Below the pieces are notes generated by a model that did not search any database, was not told the DNA's origin, and saw only the letters and a list, made by a program, of their open reading frames with translations. A DNA stretch of 64,000 nucleotides. Source: Ruegeria sp. ANG-R. Lineage in GTDB: Bacteria > Pseudomonadota > Alphaproteobacteria > Rhodobacterales > Rhodobacteraceae. How positions within the stretch are numbered: position 1 is the first letter of the stretch; the number at the start of each line of letters is the position of its first letter. The stretch is taken from the NCBI RefSeq assembly GCF_000813985.1, contig NZ_JWLJ01000001.1:248001-312000 (forward strand), given 5' to 3'. Position numbers and translations under genes: made by a program. Below, in pieces: positions 1-8,782 of this stretch.

Positions 1-1557
1 ATCGCGCAGGATCGAAGGCACGGGTTTTGCGGCGAGACCCGTGAAGGTAAAACTCTGCTCGGCTTCGGTCAGTTCCAGTACCTCAGTCGAACGCACCTCA
101 TCGCCATTCGGACCAAGCAGGCCGACGGCAACTGGAATGACCTGAGGCTGCTTGTCTTCCTGGCCCGGCGTCGGCTCGGTCCGTTGGCTGAGTGTCAGCG
201 TGTAGGTCCCATCGGCCCAGTCCTCGGCGACTGACACGCGTGGGGTGCCAGATTGACTGTACCAGCGTTTGAATTGGCTCAGATCGCGCCCGGTGGTGTC
301 CTCGAACACTTTCAACCAATCTTCGATTGTGCAGGCCTGTCCGTCATGGCGGTCGAAATAGAGGTCCAGCGCCCTGGCATAGGCGTCATCTCCGACCAGC
401 CGTTTCAGCATCCCGATGACCTCGGCGCCTTTCTCATAGACTGTCGCAGTGTAGAAGTTGTTGATTTCCTGAAAGCTTTCGGGCCGAACCGGATGCGAGA
501 GCGGCCCGTTATCTTCGTGGAATTGGCGTGCGCGCAGGTCGATGGCGTCGTGGATACGTTTCACCGGGGCCGAGCGCATGTCCGAGGTGAACTGCGCGTC
601 GCGAAACACCGTCAGCCCCTCTTTCAGGCACAGTTGGAACCAGTCCCGGCAGGTGATGCGGTTGCCGGTCCAGTTGTGGAAATACTCATGCGCGATGATC
701 GCCTCGATCCGTTCGAAGTTCATATCGGTCGAGGTCTCCGGGCTGGCCAGAACGGCCGAGGAGTTGAAGATATTCAGCCCCTTGTTTTCCATCGCGCCCA
801 TGTTGAAATCGTCCACGGCGACGATGTTGAACACATCCAGATCGTATTCACGGCCATAGACGTCCTCATCCCATTTCATCGACTTTTTCAGCGCCTCCAT
901 CCCGAAGGCGCATTTGCCTTCGTCACCGGGACGGACCCAGAGGTTCAACTCGACATCGCGGCCCGACTTGGTGGTGAACTGGCCGGGATGGGCGGTCAGC
1001 TCTCCGGCGACCAGCGCGAACAGGTAAGCAGGTTTGGGCCATGGGTCGATCCATTCTGCCCAGCCTTCACCCTTGCCCGAGGGGTTGCCGTTGGACAGCA
1101 GCACCGGCAGGTCTCCGTTGATGCGCACCGTAAAGGTGGACATTACATCCGGGCGGTCGGGATAGTAGGTAATCTTGCGAAAGCCTTCAGCCTCGCACTG
1201 GGTGCAATACATGCCGTTCGACATGTAGAGGCCTTCCAGCGCGGTGTTGTTGCCCGGATCGATTTCGACTTCGGCCTCCCAAATGAAGGGCCCATCAGGG
1301 GCTTTCGCGGTAAGACCCTCGGGGGTCACTTCGGGCGTGACCTCAGTGCCGTCGATTGCGGCGCGGATCAGTTTCAGGTCTTCACCATGCAGGAAGAAGG
1401 TGCGGTCGGAGGTTTCGGGGTTCGGGCGAAACGCAATGCGAGAGGTCACGCGCGTGGCGTGCGGAGCCAGATCGAATGTCAGATGCACGCTGTCTGCCAG
1501 ATAGCCGAACGGCGTGTAGTCTTTCAGGTAGATCGTGGTGGGGGCGGCATCGCGCAT
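1..1557 (-). CDS. pepN: aminopeptidase N (M1 family), 3' end outside window
   Basis: A zinc metallopeptidase that removes N-terminal residues from peptides in the cytoplasm. The visible 519 codons hold the N-terminal beta domain and the catalytic domain. The exopeptidase motif GAMEN is at residues 254-258. The zinc motif HEYFH is at 290-294, with the third ligand Glu313 in LKEGLTVF; the 23-residue spacing matches E. coli PepN. No stop is met before base 1, so the C-terminal helical half lies outside. I chose the ATG at 1557 because GAGG sits 6 bases upstream; an in-frame ATG at 1569 has no such site. The gene is divergent from glcB across about 205 bases. Family assignment is firm. Confidence 0.96.
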   Translation of the reverse strand, partial: MRDAAPTTIYLKDYTPFGYLADSVHLTFDLAPHATRVTSRIAFRPNPETSDRTFFLHGEDLKLIRAAIDGTEVTPEVTPEGLTAKAPDGPFIWEAEVEIDPGNNTALEGLYMSNGMYCTQCEAEGFRKITYYPDRPDVMSTFTVRINGDLPVLLSNGNPSGKGEGWAEWIDPWPKPAYLFALVAGELTAHPGQFTTKSGRDVELNLWVRPGDEGKCAFGMEALKKSMKWDEDVYGREYDLDVFNIVAVDDFNMGAMENKGLNIFNSSAVLASPETSTDMNFERIEAIIAHEYFHNWTGNRITCRDWFQLCLKEGLTVFRDAQFTSDMRSAPVKRIHDAIDLRARQFHEDNGPLSHPVRPESFQEINNFYTATVYEKGAEVIGMLKRLVGDDAYARALDLYFDRHDGQACTIEDWLKVFEDTTGRDLSQFKRWYSQSGTPRVSVAEDWADGTYTLTLSQRTEPTPGQEDKQPQVIPVAVGLLGPNGDEVRSTEVLELTEAEQSFTFTGLAAKPVPSILRD

Positions 1558-1644
1558 CGGGGGCCTCATCGACTGGGAATCTGGCGCGACGTTATGGCCT
1601 TCACCGCGTGGCTGCAACCGGCGCGCCATTGTCTTCGCCTGTTT

Positions 1645-1655
1645 GAAACAGTTTC
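1645..1655. promoter_or_regulatory. GAAAC-A-GTTTC palindrome between pepN and glcB
   Basis: A perfect 5-base inverted repeat with a one-base centre lies in the divergent pepN/glcB intergenic region. A weak promoter-like pair for glcB follows (TTGCCT at 1692-1697, TAATTG at 1715-1720, 17-base spacer). It could be an operator, but no regulator gene is adjacent and no second copy was seen. Low confidence. Confidence 0.2.
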
Positions 1656-1762
1656 GCGCAAGGCCGAACGCGCTGAACGTACGGGCACAAGTTGCCTATC
1701 GGAAACGAAGGCCGTAATTGATGAAGGCATACAATGGCACACAATCGTAGGGGATTCGGACC

Positions 1763-3937
1763 ATGAGCAGCAGAGAGACCCGCAACGGGCTGCAGATCGA
1801 CCCGGTTCTGGTGGACTTCATTGAACAGCAGGCGCTGCCCGGTACGGAGGTTTCCGCAGATCAGTTCTGGTCGGGTCTGGCGCGTCTGGCGAATGAACTG
1901 GGCCCCAAGAATCGCGCGCTGCTGGCAAAACGCGCCGATATCCAAAGCCGGATCGATGGCTGGCACGCGGCGCGGCGGGGTTTGCCCATCGACGCGGGCG
2001 AATATCGATCCTTCCTGCGCGAGATTGGCTATCTGGTGGAGGAGGGTGACGATTTCGAGATCGAGACCACCAATGTCGACCCTGAAATCGCCCTGACCCC
2101 GGGCCCGCAGCTGGTTGTTCCGATCACCAATGCACGCTTTGCGTTGAATGCGGCGAACGCGCGTTGGGGCAGCCTTTACGATGCGCTTTATGGCACCGAT
2201 GCAATGGGTGGTCTGCCCGCTGGCAAAGGCTATAACGCAGAACGTGGCGCAAGAGTGATTGCGTGGGCCAAACACCATCTTGGCTTCTTCTGCACGCCAG
2301 CGATTGACGATTGGTCAAGTGTTGTAGGTTTTTCCGTCGAGGAGGGGGACCTGGTCGTCACAATGGACGATGATGAAAGAGCGTACATATATGGATCGCA
2401 AATGCATGGGGTGGGGCGCTTTGTAGGCTATAAAGGCGATCCGGATTCGCCGTCTTCAATCTTGTTAGAGAAGAATGGCCTCCACGCTGAAATAGTGATC
2501 GACCCGTCCAGTATCATTGGTGCGTCTGACCCTGCGGGCATCGCGGATATTCGATTGGAATCCGCCCTGTCGACGATCATGGACTGCGAAGACTCAGTGG
2601 CTTGTGTCGATGCCGAGGACAAGGTTGTGGCCTACGGAAACTGGCTGGGCTTGATGAAAGGTGACTTGACCGAAGAGGTCACCAAGGGCGGCAACACCTT
2701 CACCCGAAAATTGGCGGGTGATGTGAGCTACACCACTGCCAGCGGCGATCAAGCCGTGCTGAAAGGCCGGTCGCTGATGTTGGTGCGCAACGTGGGCCAC
2801 CTGATGACCAACCCCGCCGTATTGGATGCCGAGGGCCGCGAGATTGGTGAGGGGTTGATGGACGCGCTCTGCACCACTCTGATCGCCATGCATGACCTGA
2901 ACCGCGAGGGCGGGAACTCGGTCAAAGGGTCGGTCTATGTGGTCAAGCCCAAGATGCACGGGCCCGAAGAGGTTGCGTTCTCGGTCGAGATTTTCGACAT
3001 GGTTGAAGACATTCTGGGCCTGCCGCGTAACACCGTGAAGCTGGGCATCATGGATGAGGAACGCCGCACCTCGGCCAACCTCAAGGAGTGCATCCGCGCG
3101 GCGAAGTCGCGCGTGGCCTTCATCAACACCGGGTTCCTGGATCGGACGGGGGATGAGATTCATACCTCGATGGAGGCCGGTCCGATGCTGCCCAAGGGCG
3201 ATATCAAGGACACGCCTTGGATCGCGTCTTACGAGGATCGTAACGTCGATATCGGCTTGGCCTGTGGCCTGAAGGGCAAGGCGCAGATCGGTAAGGGCAT
3301 GTGGGCCATGCCCGATCGGATGGCGGACATGCTGGCGGCCAAGATCGGCCACCCGCAATCCGGTGCGACCTGCGCCTGGGTGCCGTCACCCACCGCCGCA
3401 ACCCTGCACGCGACGCATTATCACAAGGTCGATGTGCTGGCGCGTCAGAACGAACTGGCCGCTGGCGGGGCTCGTGGCACGCTGGATGACCTGCTGACTG
3501 TCCCTTTGCTGGGTGGACGTAACCTCAGCGCGGACGAGATCGCCCGCGAGATCGAGAACAACGCGCAGGGCATTCTGGGTTATGTGGTGCGCTGGGTCGA
3601 TCAGGGGGTTGGTTGCTCGAAGGTGCCCGATATCAACGATATCGGTCTGATGGAGGACCGCGCGACCTGTCGGATTTCATCTCAGGCGCTTGCCAACTGG
3701 TTGCATCATGATCTGATCAGTCAGGAACAGGTGATGGCGGCATTAAAGAAGATGGCCGCTGTGGTGGATCGTCAGAACAAGGGTGATGCGGACTATAAGC
3801 CGATGGCTCCGGGTTTTGACGGAATTGCCTTTCAGGCAGCTTGCGATCTGGTCTTCCGGGGGCGTGTGCAGCCTTCGGGTTATACCGAACCGGTGCTGCA
3901 CGCCCGCAGGCTGGAACTGAAGGCGAGCTTGCGCTAA
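1763..3937 (+). CDS. glcB: malate synthase G
   Basis: Condenses glyoxylate with acetyl-CoA to give malate, the second glyoxylate-shunt step; cytoplasmic TIM-barrel enzyme. At 724 residues it has the length of the G isoform, with the extra inserted domain that the A form lacks. Visible signatures are [10 protein letters not shown] near residue 270, [11 protein letters not shown] near 430, and the catalytic aspartate (Asp632) in [13 protein letters not shown], matching E. coli Asp631. The ATG at 1763 follows a GGGGATT stretch at normal spacing. A GlcG-like gene follows 80 bases downstream, as in E. coli glc clusters, but glcDEF are absent here. The segment about 2280-2530 is lower in GC than the rest and reads less like the family consensus, although in frame. 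Confidence 0.97.
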   Translation: MSSRETRNGLQIDPVLVDFIEQQALPGTEVSADQFWSGLARLANELGPKNRALLAKRADIQSRIDGWHAARRGLPIDAGEYRSFLREIGYLVEEGDDFEIETTNVDPEIALTPGPQLVVPITNARFALNAANARWGSLYDALYGTDAMGGLPAGKGYNAERGARVIAWAKHHLGFFCTPAIDDWSSVVGFSVEEGDLVVTMDDDERAYIYGSQMHGVGRFVGYKGDPDSPSSILLEKNGLHAEIVIDPSSIIGASDPAGIADIRLESALSTIMDCEDSVACVDAEDKVVAYGNWLGLMKGDLTEEVTKGGNTFTRKLAGDVSYTTASGDQAVLKGRSLMLVRNVGHLMTNPAVLDAEGREIGEGLMDALCTTLIAMHDLNREGGNSVKGSVYVVKPKMHGPEEVAFSVEIFDMVEDILGLPRNTVKLGIMDEERRTSANLKECIRAAKSRVAFINTGFLDRTGDEIHTSMEAGPMLPKGDIKDTPWIASYEDRNVDIGLACGLKGKAQIGKGMWAMPDRMADMLAAKIGHPQSGATCAWVPSPTAATLHATHYHKVDVLARQNELAAGGARGTLDDLLTVPLLGGRNLSADEIAREIENNAQGILGYVVRWVDQGVGCSKVPDINDIGLMEDRATCRISSQALANWLHHDLISQEQVMAALKKMAAVVDRQNKGDADYKPMAPGFDGIAFQAACDLVFRGRVQPSGYTEPVLHARRLELKASLR

Positions 3938-3952
3938 CGACAGCGGCAGGAA

Positions 3953-4006
3953 CGAGGGGGCTGTCTGCCCCCTCGCGCTCCCCGAGGATATTTGGGGCCA
4001 GATGAA
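3953..4006 (+). repeat. intergenic element copy 1: GC hairpin plus GGATATTT core
   Basis: A perfect 9-base-pair hairpin (arms 3953-3961 and 3967-3975, loop TGTCT) is followed by GCGCTCCCCGA and the core GGATATTT-GGGGCCAGATGAA at 3986-4006. The same arrangement recurs at 13869-13915 and 27545-27594. The tail runs into the AAAGGGA that serves as ribosome binding site for the next gene. The hairpin could end glcB transcription, but no T-run follows it. Confidence 0.7.
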
Positions 4007-4017
4007 AGGGATCGGGC

Positions 4018-4443
4018 ATGGTTATTTCTTTGCGCAAAGCGCGTACTATTATTCGTAAGGCTTTGGAAAAAGGACGCGAGATGGAGCTGAAGCCCCTCTC
4101 GGTCGTGGTGTTGGATGCCGGTGGCCATGTGATTGCGTTCGAGCGTGAAGATGGCGCTGCGCCGGGACGGTTCGCCATTGCGCATGGCAAAGCCTACGGG
4201 TCGGTGATGTTGGGCATGGCGGGCACCGCTCAGATGCAGCGGGCTGAGGGGCAGGCTTATTTCATGGCTGCGGTAAACGGGGTTTACGGCGGTCAGGTCA
4301 TTCCCGTTCCGGGCGGTGTACTGTTGCGTGACCGCAAGGGTGCGGTGATCGGAGCGGTCGGTGTGACCGGCGATACGTCCGACAATGATGCGCAGGCCGC
4401 GCTGGCGGGGATCGAGGCCGCAGGGCTGGTGGGTGAGATCTGA
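4018..4443 (+). CDS. GlcG/HbpS-like protein (DUF336 family)
   Basis: A 141-residue protein of the GlcG/HbpS family, small alpha/beta proteins of uncertain function; some members bind heme or cobalamin. Supporting features are the early motif SVVVLDAGGHVIAFEREDG, the central AHGKAYGS segment, and the C-terminal GGVLLRDRKGAVIGAVGVTG, which is the family hallmark. There is no signal peptide or membrane segment, so it is probably cytoplasmic. The start at 4018 has AAAGGGA six bases upstream. It lies directly after glcB, and GlcG-type genes accompany glycolate/malate-synthase loci in other bacteria, which suggests a link to glycolate or glyoxylate metabolism. The biochemical role is unknown. Confidence 0.85.
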   Translation: MVISLRKARTIIRKALEKGREMELKPLSVVVLDAGGHVIAFEREDGAAPGRFAIAHGKAYGSVMLGMAGTAQMQRAEGQAYFMAAVNGVYGGQVIPVPGGVLLRDRKGAVIGAVGVTGDTSDNDAQAALAGIEAAGLVGEI

Positions 4444-4577
4444 ACCTGACGTTGGGATTCGCTGGGGCTGTGCACCGCTGAACAAGCGCTTGCGCTGCCA
4501 TGCAGGGTCTGTGCCGTTGCGCGCGGCCATGGCTGCCGATAGGTTTTGCGGGATACGAGCGAAACAAGGGACATGGA

Positions 4578-5357
4578 ATGGCGCGCCCCGTCGTCGGAAT
4601 AATCGGCAACTCCTACCTGATGAATGACCAATACCCGACCCATGCGGGCGGGACGATGAATTCTGACGCGGTGTCGAACGTGTCGGATTGTTTGCCGCTG
4701 CTGATCCCCGCCGATCCGCGCTATGTTTCGGTCGACGAGCTGCTCGAAGTTTGTGACGGTTTTCTGCTGACCGGGGGCCGTCCTAACGTGCATCCCGAGG
4801 AGTATGGCGAACCGGCAACGGCGGCGCATGGTGAGTTCGATCGCGCGCGGGATGCGATCACTTTGCCTCTGGTCCGGGCTTGCGCCGAGCGGGGGCAGCC
4901 GTTCTTTGGGATTTGCCGGGGCTTTCAGGAAGTAAACGTCGCTTTGGGCGGAACCCTCTATCCTGAAATTCGCGACCTGCCAGGGCGTCAGAATCACCGG
5001 ATGCCGCCCGATGGTACCTTGGAAGAGAAATTCGCCTTGCGCCATGTCGTGACGCTGACCGAAGGCGGTGTGTTTCACCGCATGTTGGGAGCCCGCGAGG
5101 TGATGACTAACACTTTGCACGGGCAGGGGATCAAATCGCTGGGTGAGAATGTGGTGATTGACGGCCACGCCCCCGATGGCACGCCCGAAGCGATTTACGT
5201 CAAGGATGCGCCTGGCTTTACCCTGTCTGTTCAGTGGCATCCTGAGTGGGATGCGGCGAATGATCCGGTGTCGCGCCCATTGTTCGAGGCGTTCGGGCGT
5301 GCTGTGTATGCCTGGGCCGAAGGCAGCAGGGCGGCGCATTTGCAACGCACCGCCTGA
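4578..5357 (+). CDS. class I glutamine amidotransferase, gamma-Glu-GABA hydrolase-like (peptidase C26)
   Basis: A 259-residue stand-alone GATase1-fold hydrolase, closest in pattern to PuuD/gamma-glutamyl-gamma-aminobutyrate hydrolases. It has LLTGGRPNVHPEEYG (residues about 63-77), the nucleophile elbow GICRGFQEVNVALGG with the catalytic cysteine, and SVQWHPEWD with the catalytic His/Glu near residue 225. Such enzymes hydrolyse gamma-glutamyl amides, for example in putrescine breakdown. No other polyamine genes are adjacent, so the substrate is inferred only. I placed the start at 4578, where AAGGGA lies six bases upstream and the protein begins MARPVVGIIGNS. An in-frame ATG at 4500 would add 26 residues unlike the family. 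Confidence 0.88.
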   Translation: MARPVVGIIGNSYLMNDQYPTHAGGTMNSDAVSNVSDCLPLLIPADPRYVSVDELLEVCDGFLLTGGRPNVHPEEYGEPATAAHGEFDRARDAITLPLVRACAERGQPFFGICRGFQEVNVALGGTLYPEIRDLPGRQNHRMPPDGTLEEKFALRHVVTLTEGGVFHRMLGAREVMTNTLHGQGIKSLGENVVIDGHAPDGTPEAIYVKDAPGFTLSVQWHPEWDAANDPVSRPLFEAFGRAVYAWAEGSRAAHLQRTA

Positions 5358-5396
5358 AAGTGGATTGATCCAGCGCCTCGCCGGACCAAATTGTTC

Positions 5397-7637
5397 TTAG
5401 ACCAACAGGTCGAATTGCGTGTTCAGCGGTAAGCTGCGCGCGCGTTTCCCGGTCAGATCGAACAGTGCGTTCCCCAAAGCGGGCATTGAGGGCGGTGTGC
5501 CGGGTTCCCCCACGCCACCCAGATACTTTTGGGTCTCGAGTATCCGCACCTCGGTCACCGGAGCGTTTTGCATACGCAGAGCATCATAATCCGGGAAGTT
5601 ATACTGTTCGACCTCACCATCGGCGAAGGTGATCTCTTCCTGTGTCGCTGCAGACAGGCCATAGATCATGCCGCTGATCATCTGCGCCTCAACAATGGCC
5701 GGGTCGAGTGCAAGACCGACATCGCAGGCGATCCAGGCCTTGCTGATGCGGATGGTGCCGTCTTCGTCTACCACCTCGATCACTTGCGCGACCGGAGTGC
5801 CAAAGCTGTAGGCCATCGCCACGCCGCGTCCGACGCCATCGGGGGTTTTGCCGGTCCATCCGGACATCTCCTTGACGGCTTCGAGACAACCCGCTGCCGG
5901 GGCGTAGACAGGCTTGGTCAGCTCTATCCGGAAGTCCAGCGGGTCACGTCCAGCAGCATGTGCCATCTCATCCATGAAGGTCTCGTGGAAAAAGCCATTA
6001 TGGCTGTTGCCAACCGAACGCCAGAAGCCGACGGGTACGGCCAAATCGGAGATATAGCCACTCATCCGGTAGTTCGGCACCGCATAGGGCTGGTTGAAGA
6101 AACCTTCGACCAGAACCTTGTCGGGGCCACCGCCGGAAAAGCCGGTATAGCGCTTGACCGCCTGCTGGGTCGGAGACTGCGAGGCGACCTTGCCGTCGAT
6201 CAGAACGGCCTTGCCATCCATCACCGCACCCCGCATCCGGGCCATCGCACCGGGGCGGTAGTAGTCGTGGCGCATATCCTCTTCGCGGCTCCAGGTGGTC
6301 TGAACCGGGGTGCCCGGCATGGCCATGGCAACCTTGGTGGCGATCTCGCCGAAGTCCAGTTCGCCCCGGCGGCCAAAGCCGCCGCCCAGATAGGTGGTGT
6401 GGATGTCGACCGCCTCGGTCTCAAGACCAGCGGTGTTTGCCACCCGCATCTGGATCAGCGTCGGGGCCTGATTGCCGCACCACAGATCCAGCTTGTTGCC
6501 GGTATAAAGCGCGGTTGCGTTCATCGGCTCCATCGTGGCGTGGGCCAAATAGGGCACCGTGTAATCCGCCGTGATCTCGGTGGCACCTTCGGGCAGGACG
6601 TCCACATCACCATCATCGCGCATGGTCGAGTTCGGGGCGTCGTCAAACGCCTTGGAGATATGTTCGAACAGCGCATCGGTGTCGGATGGGTAGGGGGCAT
6701 CGCCCCAATCCACATCAATGGCCTCAACCGCCTGAATGGCGAGCCATGTGTTGTTGGCAATCACCGCAACGCCCGTGCCCAGATCGACGATCTTTTCGAC
6801 GCCGGGCATGGTTTCAGCCGCGCTGGCGTCGAAGCCGTTCATGGCGCCGCCCAGCTTGGGATTCATACGGACCGAAGCAAATTTCAGCCCTTCTGGCCGT
6901 ACGTCGATGCCGAAGGTAGCGGTGCCTGTGGATTTGGCCGGAACATCGACACGAGGAATGGATTTGCCCAGCAGGCGCCACTCGGAAGGATCGCGCAGGG
7001 CGACCTCGGGTGGCTCGATCTTGCCTGCAGCTTCGGCCAGTTCGGTATAGGGAATGCGGGTGCCGTCCGGAGCGATCACAGCTCCGTTTTCGGTCGTCAG
7101 CGCTGTACGATCCACGCCCAGCCGATCCGCAGCGGCCTGCTTTAACGTCTCGCGCGCAGTGGCCCCGGCCATGCGCATCCGCTCGAACCCGTCTTTCATA
7201 GAGGTTGAGCCGCCGGTCACCTGCAGGCTGAGAGGCTTGGCCAGAACGCCCAGAGCTTCGCCCAGATTGTGCTGGAAATTCGATATGTCATAGCCTTTGT
7301 TCGGCAGGCTTTCACCTATGAGGGCCGAATTGTAATAGGCTGCTGCGGCCGGACCGTGCAGTACACGGATATCGTTCAGGTCGACATCCAGTTCCTCGGC
7401 GATCAATGCGGCCCAGGTTGTTTTCACACCCTGACCCATTTCAGCGCGCGGTGCGAAGAGCGTCACGCCCTGCTGGTCGATCAGGACAAACGGGCTGAGA
7501 GCCGTTTCGCCTTTGGTTGGTTTCAACGGGTTCGCGGCCGGGCGGGTGACGTAATACGCGCCGAAGGCCACGCCACCGACAATGGCGGCTGATCCGATCA
7601 GGAAAGTGCGGCGAACGATTTTACCGATGCGTCCCAT
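5397..7637 (-). CDS. IorB-like molybdenum hydroxylase large subunit (xanthine dehydrogenase family), Tat-exported
   Basis: A 746-residue molybdopterin-binding subunit of the IorB/aldehyde-dehydrogenase type. The N-terminus has a twin-arginine signal (RRTFLIG at residues 9-15) followed by a hydrophobic stretch, so the enzyme is probably exported folded to the periplasm with its iron-sulfur partner. Further marks are APRAEMGQGVKTTWAALIAEE near residue 60, the IorB motif GGGFGRRGELDF near 425, and the C-terminal GGVGEPGTPP with the conserved glutamate. The small subunit is encoded 3 bases upstream, and AAGGAGG within its last codons serves this gene. The substrate is unknown: IorAB homologues oxidise isoquinolines, aldehydes or other aromatics. 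Cofactor insertion genes are not adjacent, though moaA lies at 28.9 kb. Confidence 0.9.
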   Translation of the reverse strand: MGRIGKIVRRTFLIGSAAIVGGVAFGAYYVTRPAANPLKPTKGETALSPFVLIDQQGVTLFAPRAEMGQGVKTTWAALIAEELDVDLNDIRVLHGPAAAAYYNSALIGESLPNKGYDISNFQHNLGEALGVLAKPLSLQVTGGSTSMKDGFERMRMAGATARETLKQAAADRLGVDRTALTTENGAVIAPDGTRIPYTELAEAAGKIEPPEVALRDPSEWRLLGKSIPRVDVPAKSTGTATFGIDVRPEGLKFASVRMNPKLGGAMNGFDASAAETMPGVEKIVDLGTGVAVIANNTWLAIQAVEAIDVDWGDAPYPSDTDALFEHISKAFDDAPNSTMRDDGDVDVLPEGATEITADYTVPYLAHATMEPMNATALYTGNKLDLWCGNQAPTLIQMRVANTAGLETEAVDIHTTYLGGGFGRRGELDFGEIATKVAMAMPGTPVQTTWSREEDMRHDYYRPGAMARMRGAVMDGKAVLIDGKVASQSPTQQAVKRYTGFSGGGPDKVLVEGFFNQPYAVPNYRMSGYISDLAVPVGFWRSVGNSHNGFFHETFMDEMAHAAGRDPLDFRIELTKPVYAPAAGCLEAVKEMSGWTGKTPDGVGRGVAMAYSFGTPVAQVIEVVDEDGTIRISKAWIACDVGLALDPAIVEAQMISGMIYGLSAATQEEITFADGEVEQYNFPDYDALRMQNAPVTEVRILETQKYLGGVGEPGTPPSMPALGNALFDLTGKRARSLPLNTQFDLLV

Positions 7638-7640
7638 GGC

Positions 7641-8105
7641 TCAGGCCTCCTTCAGCTTGGATGCGGCGTCGTGGATGGCGGCGCGGATGCGGGGATAGGT
7701 GCCACAGCGGCACAGATTGCCCTGCATCGCGTCGTCGATGTCTTCGTCAGTGGGAGAGGGGTTTTCAGCCAGCAGGGCCGCCGCCTGCATGATCTGGCCT
7801 GACTGGCAATACCCGCATTGCGCAACCTGATGGTCGACCCAGGCTTTCTGGATTGTGGCCATCGCGTCTGGCGTGCCCAGACCTTCGATCGTGGTCACGT
7901 CGCCCCAGACATCCGAAAGCGCCACCTGACAAGACCGTACCGCCTCGCCATCGATGTGTACGGTGCACGCGCCACAGGCGGCCACGCCGCAACCGAACTT
8001 TGTGCCGGTCAGGCCAACTTCGTCTCGCAGAACCCACAACAGGGGCACGTCATCAGGCAGATCAACCTGATGGGTCTTTCCGTTGATCTTCAGGGCCGTC
8101 GCCAT
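7641..8105 (-). CDS. IorA-like (2Fe-2S)-binding small subunit
   Basis: A 154-residue electron-transfer subunit pairing with the IorB-like protein. It carries two [2Fe-2S] cluster motifs: the plant-ferredoxin type near residue 40 ([17 protein letters not shown] with a fourth Cys in RSCQVA), and the C-terminal helical-bundle cluster [10 protein letters not shown] plus [11 protein letters not shown]. The length is normal for xanthine-dehydrogenase small subunits. The start at 8105 has AGAGAGGT five bases upstream. It is first in a two-gene operon, and the TetR gene on the other strand shares its promoter region, so TetR control is likely. It has no signal peptide of its own, consistent with co-export with the Tat-signalled partner. 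Confidence 0.93.
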   Translation of the reverse strand: MATALKINGKTHQVDLPDDVPLLWVLRDEVGLTGTKFGCGVAACGACTVHIDGEAVRSCQVALSDVWGDVTTIEGLGTPDAMATIQKAWVDHQVAQCGYCQSGQIMQAAALLAENPSPTDEDIDDAMQGNLCRCGTYPRIRAAIHDAASKLKEA

Positions 8106-8134
8106 GGCGCACCTCTCTTAGCTGTGGCAGGTTT

Positions 8135-8194
8135 CTGACATAATTAATGAATAATGTCAGCTTGTCAATTGACAAAATAGACGAGAAATGTCAG
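8135..8194. promoter_or_regulatory. symmetric operator region and minus-strand promoter between iorA and tetR
   Basis: Three related elements are packed here: the inverted repeat CTGACAT (8135-8141) / ATGTCAG (8154-8160) with a 12-base spacer, the perfect 14-base palindrome TTGTCAATTGACAA (8162-8175), and another ATGTCAG at 8188-8194. A promoter reading toward iorA overlaps them: TTGACA at 8163-8168 on the minus strand, 17-base spacer, AATTAT at 8140-8145. The overlap is what a TetR-type repressor would need to block both divergent genes. Binding is inferred. Confidence 0.6.
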
Positions 8195-8203
8195 AAGTTT
8201 TTC

Positions 8204-8782
8204 ATGACGAGTACAAGTGAAGAATCCAAGACAGCAGCCATTCTGAATTCAGCTTTTCGGGCTTTTGCGGCCTATGGGTTTCGCAAGACCTCGATGGATG
8301 ACATCGCCAAAGGTGCAGGGATGTCGCGGCCCGCAGTATATCTGCATTACAAAAACAAAGAGGCCATCGTCCGCGAACTGACGCAGTTCTATTATGACGA
8401 GAAAGTCATTCTGGTAGCTGATGCGCTGACTGGTGAGGGCGCTTTGCCGGAAATTCTCGCGCAGGCTGTGCAAGCGCAATCAAAAGGGATGGCCGAGATT
8501 TTGGCATCACCTCATGGGCTTGAAATGCTGGACGCAACAAAGTCCATGTCGACGGATATCGTCCAGGAAGGTGAGGCCAAACTGACCCGTCTTTATGCCG
8601 ATTGGTTGCGGCGTGAAGATTCTGCTGGTCGTGCGCATTTGCCTGTCGGCCCGGATGAGGCCGCAAAGACAATCACGACATCGCTGAAGGGCATCAAAAT
8701 GACGGCCTCCAGCGCTGAAGAGTTTGAGCAAGGTATCTCCCAGTTGGCCACGCTTTTGGGCGCGGCACTGGAGATCAGGTAA
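8204..8782 (+). CDS. TetR/AcrR family transcriptional regulator
   Basis: A 192-residue repressor with an N-terminal TetR helix-turn-helix: ILNSAFRAFAAYGFRKTSMDD followed by IAKGAGMSRPAVYLHYKNKEA, the classic recognition-helix pattern. The C-terminal ligand domain is not recognisable to a specific effector. I prefer the ATG at 8204 (AGAAG six bases upstream). The in-frame ATG at 8147 has no ribosome site and would translate through the operator palindromes. The gene is divergent from iorAB, and the symmetric elements between them suggest it represses that operon and itself. Its last 8 bases overlap the end of kynU on the opposite strand. Confidence 0.92.
   Translation: MTSTSEESKTAAILNSAFRAFAAYGFRKTSMDDIAKGAGMSRPAVYLHYKNKEAIVRELTQFYYDEKVILVADALTGEGALPEILAQAVQAQSKGMAEILASPHGLEMLDATKSMSTDIVQEGEAKLTRLYADWLRREDSAGRAHLPVGPDEAAKTITTSLKGIKMTASSAEEFEQGISQLATLLGAALEIR

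Noticed and set aside
253..1824. 523-codon plus-strand open frame
   Set aside because: It is antisense to pepN, whose minus-strand translation shows GAMEN and HEYFH motifs; the plus frame shows no domain and is a GC-phase shadow.
5529..7145. 538-codon plus-strand open frame
   Set aside because: Antisense to the IorB-like gene; no recognisable protein features.
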